Shown: positions 1 through 5,288 of the stretch, in pieces
How positions within the stretch are numbered: position 1 is the stretch's first letter
Layout of the letters: each line of letters opens with the position of its first letter
Source of the DNA: Rhodospirillales bacterium
Lineage (GTDB): Bacteria > Pseudomonadota > Alphaproteobacteria > Rhodospirillales > Casp-alpha2
NCBI GenBank assembly: GCA_018664265.1
Contig: JABJOR010000573.1
Location: 1-5,806, forward strand
Reading direction: 5' to 3'
Length of the DNA stretch: 5,806 bases
The notes under the pieces: model-generated
Databases searched by the model: none
Seen by the model: only the letters and a program-made list of their open reading frames with translations
Told to the model about the DNA's origin: nothing
Program-made: the position numbers and the translations under genes

Positions 1-634
1 CCCCTTGAACGGCTCCGATGCTGATGTCTTCACGCTCCAGGACGGGGCCTTGTTCTACATGCAACTCCAGAAAGGCCAGTGCTCGCATAGTATCGATAGC
101 AACGGCTCCGTTGTAGCCTATACGCTCAAGCTCGCTTTGAAAGTGATTGCCATCCCGGTCTGTGGACAGGAGCATCTCATCTACTGGCAGATGGCCTTGG
201 TGAACCATGGAGCCCATCATGTCGGGTTGAAAACGAACACCTTCTTCATTGGTGAAGAAGCCCACAGCAATCGGATGTTCTGTTTCAATGACCGCATCAT
301 TCAGGCAATGAATAACTTCAAGCCCGGCCAACACACCGAGTGTGCCATCATAGCGACCGCCCCGGGCTACCGTATCAATATGTGAGCCAATAAGAACCGG
401 CGCATTACTGTCTTGATTTCCCTTGCGCGTGCCAATGACATTCCCAACCTGATCTATAGTGATGTCTAGCCCTGCTTCGCGCATCCATGAGACAACTCGA
501 TCACGGGCATCGCGGTCTTCATCGGTAAGCGCCAATCGATTAACGCCGCCCCCTTCAATGCTTCCAATTTCTGCCAACTGTGCGATAGAACGCAACAACC
601 GGGGTAGATTTATGCGAAGATTTCCCGTGCTCAT
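1..634 (-). CDS. M20-family amidohydrolase (N-carbamoyl-L-amino-acid hydrolase / allantoate amidohydrolase type), C-terminus cut by window edge
   Basis: Reading the minus strand from an ATG at 634 gives 211 open codons running off the left edge, about half of the roughly 410 residues usual for this family. The family consists of cytosolic, binuclear-metal enzymes that hydrolyse the ureido or amide bond of N-carbamoyl amino acids, allantoate or related compounds. The metal-site motifs are present in order: GSHIDT (His85), GGRYDG (Asp96), TNEEG (Glu130/Glu131) and ELHVEQGP (His192, Glu195). The later metal ligand and most of the lid/dimerisation domain lie outside the window. The ATG begins 13 bp after the stop of the diaminopropionate ammonia-lyase gene on the same strand, so the two are very probably co-transcribed. 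No strong Shine-Dalgarno sequence is visible before the ATG, which fits reinitiation after the upstream gene. Family assignment is secure. The substrate (N-carbamoyl amino acid, allantoate, ureidoglycine or another N-acyl compound) cannot be decided from this half. Confidence 0.9.
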   Translation of the reverse strand, partial: MSTGNLRINLPRLLRSIAQLAEIGSIEGGGVNRLALTDEDRDARDRVVSWMREAGLDITIDQVGNVIGTRKGNQDSNAPVLIGSHIDTVARGGRYDGTLGVLAGLEVIHCLNDAVIETEHPIAVGFFTNEEGVRFQPDMMGSMVHQGHLPVDEMLLSTDRDGNHFQSELERIGYNGAVAIDTMRALAFLELHVEQGPVLEREDISIGAVQG

Positions 635-647
635 TGTGACATGCCCA

Positions 648-1883
648 TTATGACTGGCCGTTAATAACCTGCTCGGGGCTTTTCCCAACCAGCTCTTCAT
701 ACAGAAACGGATCTGTTGCACCTTCCGTGCAAATGGTCAGAACGCGGCTGTGCTCATCAAGTCCAAGGTTTGAGCGGAGCGTGTCATTGCCGCAAGCAGC
801 AATCAATCCTGCAACACCTGCGCTGCCGGACTCACCTACAACCACAGGTTTGTCACCGCCAACACCCTCAGCAAGCAGCTTCATGGTGTCTATAGCAGCC
901 TGATCCGGAAGGGCTATGGTGTCATTGATGACTTCGCGGAGAAGCTTCCATGCCAGAGCGGATAATTCGCCACAGGACAAACAAGCCATGACGGTGTCGA
1001 GGTCACCATCCACGACTTCCGAGCGCTTGGCTTTTGCGCTGAGGTACATGGCTGGAACATTGTCGGGGCAAATAAAAATAAATCTTGGCCTGTCTTCCCC
1101 CCACCAATGCCAAAGCGGGGCAACAACACCCGTTGCAAATCCACCGACGCCACCTTGAACAATGACATGGGTGGGACGTGGGTCATCTCCGATTTGATTT
1201 TTAATTTCATTGGTCAGGACCGTATAGCCAGCCATGACGTTTAGGGGAATATCCTGATAGCCTTCGTAGGATGTATCGGAAATGACTGTCCAGCCATTTT
1301 CCTCAGCCTCTTTGGCGCAATGTCTGACGGTTTCGTCGTAGTTGTCATCATGGACAATGACGTCTGCACCATAACTGGCGATAGCGTCAATTCGACCCTG
1401 ACTGGCATGATGGGGAACGTAGATCGTGCATTTGCAGCCAAACATTTGCGCGCCCCAGGCAACGGAGCGACCATGGTTGCCATCTGTTGCGCTGCAAACT
1501 GTCAGGGCGCTGGTGATGGTGGAAAACTCTCCACTCATCAAGTTATCCGTTGTGACTGATTTTCCTGTTTCCTGCTTGATGATGTCTCGCAAAAACAAGC
1601 TGACAGCGTAAGCTCCGCCCAAAGCCTTGAAACTGCCCAAGCCAAATCGAGGCGCTTCATATTTCATATGCAGTGAGGCAATCTCTAACTCTTGAGCAAG
1701 GCCTTTCAGGTCTACCAAAGGTGTAGGTGAATATCCGGGCCATGTGGAAATTTCCTGCATGGCATCATCAAAGCTGGATGGTGGCAAAACGGCACCGGGG
1801 CTATTGATGTACAGGCCTGCTTCATCGGCTTCAGGACTGTGGATATGGCGGACGTTATATGTATTGAGAATGTTTGTCATCAT
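648..1883 (-). CDS. dpaL: Diaminopropionate ammonia-lyase (PLP-dependent, fold type II)
   Basis: This 411-residue protein matches the usual length (about 400) of diaminopropionate ammonia-lyase. That cytosolic PLP enzyme converts 2,3-diaminopropionate (both D and L forms in the characterised enterobacterial enzymes) to pyruvate and two ammonia, EC 4.3.1.15. The PLP lysine is Lys86 in RFGLGSFKALGG, a signature close to the family's FKALGG. SATDGNHG (131-138) holds Asp134, and ISDTSYEGY (from 201) holds Asp203; these correspond in spacing and context to the two catalytic aspartates described for the E. coli enzyme. The glycine-rich phosphate-binding loop is QGGVGGFA (243-250), and GESGSAG (350-356) is also conserved. 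The start is one of two adjacent ATGs (1883 or 1880), and no clear Shine-Dalgarno sequence precedes either. It is the first gene of a minus-strand pair with the M20 amidohydrolase 13 bp downstream, and is divergent from chaC. A threonine-dehydratase-like relative is the alternative, but the motif set favours DpaL. Confidence 0.93.
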   Translation of the reverse strand: MMTNILNTYNVRHIHSPEADEAGLYINSPGAVLPPSSFDDAMQEISTWPGYSPTPLVDLKGLAQELEIASLHMKYEAPRFGLGSFKALGGAYAVSLFLRDIIKQETGKSVTTDNLMSGEFSTITSALTVCSATDGNHGRSVAWGAQMFGCKCTIYVPHHASQGRIDAIASYGADVIVHDDNYDETVRHCAKEAEENGWTVISDTSYEGYQDIPLNVMAGYTVLTNEIKNQIGDDPRPTHVIVQGGVGGFATGVVAPLWHWWGEDRPRFIFICPDNVPAMYLSAKAKRSEVVDGDLDTVMACLSCGELSALAWKLLREVINDTIALPDQAAIDTMKLLAEGVGGDKPVVVGESGSAGVAGLIAACGNDTLRSNLGLDEHSRVLTICTEGATDPFLYEELVGKSPEQVINGQS

Positions 1884-1891
1884 GGACGAAA

Positions 1892-1905
1892 CATATCAGG
1901 ATATG
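1892..1905. promoter_or_regulatory. Candidate operator: inverted repeat CATATC-AG-GATATG
   Basis: A perfect 6 bp inverted repeat with a 2 bp spacer lies 9-22 bp upstream of the dpaL start and about 43 bp upstream of the chaC start. It is the most symmetrical element in the divergent region. Its place, overlapping where dpaL RNA polymerase or ribosome contacts would fall, fits a binding site for a dimeric regulator. Which protein binds it is unknown; the LuxR-type protein encoded at 4411-5250 is one local candidate. A 14 bp AT-rich dyad can also arise by chance. Confidence 0.35.
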
Positions 1906-1932
1906 GCCTTAGTACAATAGGCTGTTTATCGT

Positions 1933-1937
1933 AAGGA
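1933..1937 (+). promoter_or_regulatory. Ribosome binding site deciding the GTG start of chaC
   Basis: AAGGA lies 11 nt before the GTG at 1949. No in-frame ATG occurs until codon 27, inside the conserved YGSLM motif, so this site supports initiation at GTG. Confidence 0.6.
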
Positions 1938-1948
1938 ATTCCCGATCA

Positions 1949-2557
1949 GTGGAAGACTACCCCCCTGTTTTTAAAAATCATTCGATAGATCAACACGGAC
2001 TATGGATTTTTGGCTATGGCTCGTTGATGTGGAGGCCCGGCTTTGAGTATGTCGAGCGCCATTCGGCAACTTTGCAAGGCTATCACAGGGCTTTTTGCCT
2101 GTATTCCCACCATCACCGTGGAACACCTGAAACGCCGGGTCTTGTTCTTGGGCTAGATCAGGGTGAAAACTGTCTTGGTGTTGCTTTCCGGGTAACGCAG
2201 GAAAGCGCCCGCGAGGTCGTCGCCTATCTGGATGAACGTGAATTGATTGGTTATGCTTATACGCCAAAACTTCTTGAAATCTCTCTTGAGGGAGAAATGC
2301 CAGAGACCTCCAGGCGTGTAACGGCCTATACATTTGTTGCTGATTTTAACCATGCAAATTATGCAGGTGAAATGGAAATTTCACAGGCCGCAAAGCTGAT
2401 CATGGATGCCGAAGGTGTTGCGGGTTTGAACCGGGATTATCTTATGAATACAGTGCGCCATTTGGAACAGGTTGGCAGCGTCGATACCAAATTGCATTCC
2501 CTGCTGGAAATGATAGAACATCTTACTGGTGCCATTGAAATGGGCAGCGGTATTTAG
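1949..2557 (+). CDS. chaC: ChaC-like gamma-glutamylcyclotransferase (glutathione-specific type)
   Basis: This 202-residue protein has the ChaC/GGCT-fold signatures. WIFGYGSLMWRPGF (19-32) contains the gamma-glutamyl-binding YGSL loop. It is followed by the HRG..E.PG stretch (56-64) and GVAFRV (77-82). YLDERE (93-98) has Glu98 in the position of the catalytic glutamate. Near the C-terminus come NYAGEM and the GLNRDYL segment (159-165). Characterised ChaC proteins act in the cytosol and cleave reduced glutathione to 5-oxoproline and Cys-Gly (EC 4.3.2.7). There is no signal peptide or membrane segment. The start is GTG with AAGGA 11 nt upstream; an ATG start would remove the active site. It is the first plus-strand gene after the divergent region, and its TAG stop overlaps the Shine-Dalgarno sequence of the cyclase gene, so the two are probably co-expressed. 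Glutathione as substrate is inferred from the family; another gamma-glutamyl substrate is possible. Confidence 0.9.
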   Translation: MEDYPPVFKNHSIDQHGLWIFGYGSLMWRPGFEYVERHSATLQGYHRAFCLYSHHHRGTPETPGLVLGLDQGENCLGVAFRVTQESAREVVAYLDERELIGYAYTPKLLEISLEGEMPETSRRVTAYTFVADFNHANYAGEMEISQAAKLIMDAEGVAGLNRDYLMNTVRHLEQVGSVDTKLHSLLEMIEHLTGAIEMGSGI

Positions 2558-2560
2558 GAG
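2556..2560 (+). promoter_or_regulatory. Ribosome binding site of the cyclase gene, overlapping the chaC stop codon
   Basis: AGGAG shares its first two bases with the TAG stop of chaC (2555-2557) and lies 10 nt before the ATG at 2571. This fixes the cyclase start at 2571 instead of the in-frame ATG at 2541, which lies inside chaC without a comparable site. It also suggests translational coupling of the two genes. Confidence 0.75.
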
Positions 2561-2570
2561 AAGATTTTTT

Positions 2571-3839
2571 ATGGCTGATAATCCATCCGAACACCCTTTC
2601 CCTCTGAAAAGATTATTTGTCAGGCGGTTTATCCCGGCTTTTTTGGGGTTTATAGGGGTTTTATTGTTTTTGGTAGGGTACACAGCCCGACATGTGACAG
2701 AGACGATCTATCTGGATCTTGCACAACGCCGCGCCCAGACTATTGCGCGGGCCGTTTCTTCGGATGCACCGGAAGCTTGGGAAAAGTTTATGTCCGGCCA
2801 TTCGATAAATGATTTAAAAGCTTCCGCCGATAACTTGATTACTGCATTTTCCAAGGAAGTGCGCGAACAAAAGCTGCAAGAACTTAAAGTCTATGATTTG
2901 AATCGTAAAGTGCTGTTCGCTACGCACCTTGATGAGATTGGAACACAGGAAAATGGCTCTGCTCTTCGTTCTGTCATTGGAACTGAGAATCCAGATGTTG
3001 CAACAAAGATTAATGCAGATGGCTCACAGCAATACGAGCTGTACGTTCCAGTGTTTGAGGATAATGGGCAGTTAAGAGCCGTGTTTGAGCTTTATGAACC
3101 TATTGGGTTTCTGGATGCTGTCTTGATCAAGGCAGCAGTGCCAACATTAGCGATACCAGGTGCCTTACTGGCTGCTCTTGCATTTGCGTTGTATGGATTG
3201 GTGAGCCGCGCTCAAAATGATATTACGATACGTACGAATGCGTTAAATGATCTAAGACGAAGGATTGAGAGCTTTGTATCTGATACGGCTGTCAGCGCTG
3301 CAAAGAATACAGACACTTCCGGTGTTATACCTTCACTCAAATTAACGACGACACTGTTATTTTCTGATATCCGAAGCTTTACAAGTTATGCAGAAGAAAA
3401 CTCTCCAGAAAATGTGGTTGGGTTTTTAAATGATCTTATGTCCTTACAAGTAGAAATCGTCACGCGATACGGAGGGGATGTTGATAAGATGATAGGTGAT
3501 GCATTACTTGTTCGTTTCGAAGGTGATGATGGTGGCAATCAGGCTATTTTAGCAGCGCGTGATATTCTTGGTGCGGTTAAGCTTGGTAACTATCCTCGAC
3601 AGATCGGGATTGGTGTTTACTGCGGAGAAGTTATTTCAGGGGCCATTGGTCCGGAAAACAGACGTGATTTTACTGTAATCGGGGACGCGGTAAATATTGC
3701 GTCCCGTTTGTGTTCTGAAGCCAAAGCTGGTGAAATTGTTGCGGCACAAGAATTAGCTGATTCTGAATTTGACGCTATTGAAACTATTCACGTCAAAGGC
3801 CGCCATGAACCGCTTACTGTACAGCGCCTGAAGATTTGA
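2571..3839 (+). CDS. Membrane-anchored class III adenylate/guanylate cyclase with Cache-like extracytoplasmic sensor
   Basis: The 422-residue protein starts with a short basic cytoplasmic tail, then TM1 (about 20-37). An extracytoplasmic region (about 41-183) follows whose second half, with VYDLNRKVLFAT (107-118) and a YVPVFEDNGQLRAVFEL strand pair, looks like a Cache/PAS-like ligand sensor. TM2 is about 184-212. A short charged helix with LRRRIESFV (228-236) resembles a cyclase transducer element. The catalytic domain (about 257-422) has metal aspartates Asp266 (FSDIRSF) and Asp310 (MIGDALL), purine-contacting Lys306 (DKMIGD), and Asn375 and Arg379 (GDAVNIASRL) for the transition state. Thr368 (DFTVIGD) sits where class IIIa cyclases carry Asp; Lys/Thr is the class IIIb adenylate cyclase pattern. 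All key residues are present, so it should make cAMP as a homodimer. No HAMP domain is evident. It is coupled to chaC upstream. The sensed ligand is unknown. Confidence 0.92.
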   Translation: MADNPSEHPFPLKRLFVRRFIPAFLGFIGVLLFLVGYTARHVTETIYLDLAQRRAQTIARAVSSDAPEAWEKFMSGHSINDLKASADNLITAFSKEVREQKLQELKVYDLNRKVLFATHLDEIGTQENGSALRSVIGTENPDVATKINADGSQQYELYVPVFEDNGQLRAVFELYEPIGFLDAVLIKAAVPTLAIPGALLAALAFALYGLVSRAQNDITIRTNALNDLRRRIESFVSDTAVSAAKNTDTSGVIPSLKLTTTLLFSDIRSFTSYAEENSPENVVGFLNDLMSLQVEIVTRYGGDVDKMIGDALLVRFEGDDGGNQAILAARDILGAVKLGNYPRQIGIGVYCGEVISGAIGPENRRDFTVIGDAVNIASRLCSEAKAGEIVAAQELADSEFDAIETIHVKGRHEPLTVQRLKI

Positions 3840-3907
3840 TTTGGTCGTTTATTTAGCCCTAAAACAATTGGCTATCAGAAAACGCAAGATTCCTGTAAAT
3901 TAATGGC
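3840..3907. other. Gap between cyclase and TerB-like genes
   Basis: These 68 bp are AT-rich and hold no convincing terminator or promoter. The 5 bp inverted repeat TAGCC/GGCTA (3854-3858 with 3870-3874) has an 11 nt loop and no T-run, so transcription may continue into the TerB-like gene. A separate weak promoter for the downstream pair is equally possible. Confidence 0.4.
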
Positions 3908-4387
3908 ATGCGATTTTTAAACTCACTTATTCATGACTTTCAGGATCACCTGAGCAAGCAACGTAATTGGCCTTTTCTAAGGTCGGTTATGGCAGCAAGT
4001 GCCATGGTCGCCAGCGCCGATGGTGATGTTTCGTTTGCACAACGAGTTCGACTGGACCAAGTTCTCGAAACTCTTGAAAAATTGAAAATATTTGATCCTC
4101 ATGAAGGGATTAATATATTCAACGATTTTACCGATGCCATTTTAGAGGATTCAGAAAGCGGCCATGCCACTGCGTGGGACGCTCTTGTAATCGGAGCTCC
4201 GGACAAGGAAGCACGGGAATTGCTGGTCAGGGTTTGCCTGGCTATAAGTGAGGCAAATGCAGAAAGGTCTCTTGCTGACCAGATAGAGATCGTTACTCTG
4301 TGCAATCGTCTTGATATCATGCCGGAAAACTGTGGATTGTATGTTGATGATCCGGATTTTCAGAATTCTTTGGCTCCAGATGAATAA
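3908..4387 (+). CDS. TerB-like (tellurite-resistance TerB / DjlA N-terminal type) helical protein
   Basis: This 159-residue, apparently soluble and largely helical protein resembles the TerB domain family (about 110-140 residues). The first helical repeat contains MAASAMVASADGDVSFAQR (28-46), whose ADGD acidic loop followed by a helix is the hallmark of the family. The second repeat, LLVRVCLAISEANAERS followed by ADQIEIVTLCNRLDI (about 105-137), has the matching 'A.A..DG..s..E...l..i...L.i' pattern, but with EANAER in place of the second acidic loop. TerB-like proteins are linked to stress and membrane-associated processes; a biochemical activity is not established for most. The ATG at 3908 has no clear Shine-Dalgarno sequence, and the next ATG (3989) lies inside the domain, so 3908 is preferred. 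It ends about 20 bp before the LuxR-type gene and is probably co-transcribed with it. No other tellurite-resistance genes are present here, so a tellurite role should not be assumed. Confidence 0.75.
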   Translation: MRFLNSLIHDFQDHLSKQRNWPFLRSVMAASAMVASADGDVSFAQRVRLDQVLETLEKLKIFDPHEGINIFNDFTDAILEDSESGHATAWDALVIGAPDKEARELLVRVCLAISEANAERSLADQIEIVTLCNRLDIMPENCGLYVDDPDFQNSLAPDE

Positions 4388-4410
4388 ATTTATGGACAAT
4401 TGGGGTGGGA

Positions 4411-5250
4411 ATGCAAAAAACCTTTAATTTTGAAAAATGGAACCAGCACGTCGGGAATGTGATTTCAGGCATAGATACGCCTGCTGCTCTGTCGTCCATG
4501 CTTGACGGTATCGCCGATATTGTTCCCTTTGAATTATGGTACGTTGCTTTTTATAGGCGTGAAGCGCCACCGATAGAGATTGCTTACAGCTATTCTGATA
4601 CGGATCGCGAAAATTACGTAGAGGGTCCCTATCTTCTTGATCCTTTCTATAATGCATATATTGAAAATACCATTGAGCCCGGGTGTCATGCCATGCGTGA
4701 TCTGGCACCCTCGGATTTTAAATCCACCGATTTCTTTCAACAGTATTATGCGCCTTGGGGGCCGGGCAATGAAGTGGCTTTCATATTGCCGGTAGATGAT
4801 GAGACTGCTGCTCATGTTTCCATTACCAGGCGTGGGAAAGGTGTTCGATTTTTAAGCTCTGAAATGCGTACGCTCAATCAAATGGTACCATTGGTAAAAG
4901 CTGTTATGGGAAGGGTATGGGATCGCATGCGCCCTGAAATCCAGTCTTCAGATCGCTTTAACATAGATTTTCATGTGCGTATGACTCAAGCTTTCAGAAT
5001 GTTTGGCACGTCTGTGTTAACAGATCGGGAAAGCGAAATAGCACATTTCCTGCTGAAAGGACATTCAGCCAAGTCCATCGCTCGCTTGCTTGATATTTCA
5101 CCCGGAACAGTGCGCAATCATATGAAAAGCATCTACGCCAAGTTGGAAATATCATCCCAGTCGGAACTGTTCGGCTTGTTCTTTGAGGCCCTGTCCCACG
5201 CCGGAGGCGATATAACAAGTGATCCGCTCAGCTTTATGCAAACGTCTTAA
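4411..5250 (+). CDS. LuxR-type helix-turn-helix transcriptional regulator with unassigned N-terminal domain
   Basis: With the ATG at 4411 the protein has 279 residues; an in-frame GTG at 4405 would add two. GGA at 4394-4396 is well spaced for the GTG, whereas GGGGTGG abuts the ATG, so the start is uncertain by two codons. The C-terminus (about 201-262) is a GerE/LuxR DNA-binding domain: LTDRESEIAHFLLKGHSAK, IARLLDIS, then GTVRNHMKSIYAKL with Glu207 and the usual recognition-helix residues. The N-terminal 170 residues (FELWYVAFYRR, GPYLLDPFY, APWGPGNEVAF) suggest an alpha/beta ligand-binding fold of GAF or autoinducer-domain size. I do not see the full conserved Trp/Tyr/Asp pattern of an acyl-homoserine-lactone site, and there is no phospho-receiver motif. 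It probably binds DNA as a dimer in response to a small molecule. It follows the TerB-like gene closely and may control local genes, including the divergent promoter region. Confidence 0.88.
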   Translation: MQKTFNFEKWNQHVGNVISGIDTPAALSSMLDGIADIVPFELWYVAFYRREAPPIEIAYSYSDTDRENYVEGPYLLDPFYNAYIENTIEPGCHAMRDLAPSDFKSTDFFQQYYAPWGPGNEVAFILPVDDETAAHVSITRRGKGVRFLSSEMRTLNQMVPLVKAVMGRVWDRMRPEIQSSDRFNIDFHVRMTQAFRMFGTSVLTDRESEIAHFLLKGHSAKSIARLLDISPGTVRNHMKSIYAKLEISSQSELFGLFFEALSHAGGDITSDPLSFMQTS

Positions 5251-5288
5251 TCTGTATGAGTTGGGAAATTCTGAATTAATACTACAAG
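5251..5288. other. Convergent gap between the LuxR-type gene and the right-edge gene
   Basis: Only 38 bp separate two converging stop codons. A small dyad AATTC-T-GAATT (5267-5277) is present, but it is too short and too AT-rich to be a good terminator. No T-run hairpin is visible, so termination sites probably lie within the opposite coding regions or are Rho-dependent. Confidence 0.4.

Larger units (their letters stand above)
1884..1948. promoter_or_regulatory. Divergent intergenic region between dpaL and chaC
   Basis: These 65 bp separate two divergent genes and must hold promoter elements for at least one of them, unless they lie inside the coding regions. On the plus strand a TACAAT hexamer at 1913-1918 resembles a -10 box, but no good -35 lies 16-18 bp upstream. 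On the minus strand, TTGTAC followed 16 bp later by TATGTT is a weak -35/-10 pair ending almost at the dpaL ATG. Neither promoter can be called with confidence. The region also contains a perfect 6+6 bp inverted repeat, listed separately. Confidence 0.5.

Noticed and set aside
5..385. Plus-strand open frame of 126 codons at the left edge
   Set aside because: It lies antisense to the M20 amidohydrolase, whose minus-strand frame shows all the metal-site motifs. The plus-strand translation has no recognisable features.
914..1611. Several open frames of 60-98 codons on both strands inside dpaL
   Set aside because: All are shadows of the 411-residue lyase frame, which carries the PLP lysine and other catalytic motifs across the whole stretch.
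2529..2570. Fourteen-codon N-terminal extension of the cyclase (upstream in-frame starts)
   Set aside because: It would lie inside the chaC coding region and has no good ribosome binding site, whereas AGGAG at 2556-2560 is well placed for the ATG at 2571.
3854..3874. TAGCC/GGCTA inverted repeat as a terminator after the cyclase
   Set aside because: The stem is only 5 bp with an 11 nt loop, and no run of T follows, so it is not a credible intrinsic terminator.
3903..3920. Five-codon mini-frame (ATG GCA TGC GAT TTT TAA) overlapping the TerB-like start
   Set aside because: It is too short and has no ribosome binding site; overlap with an out-of-frame ATG is expected by chance.
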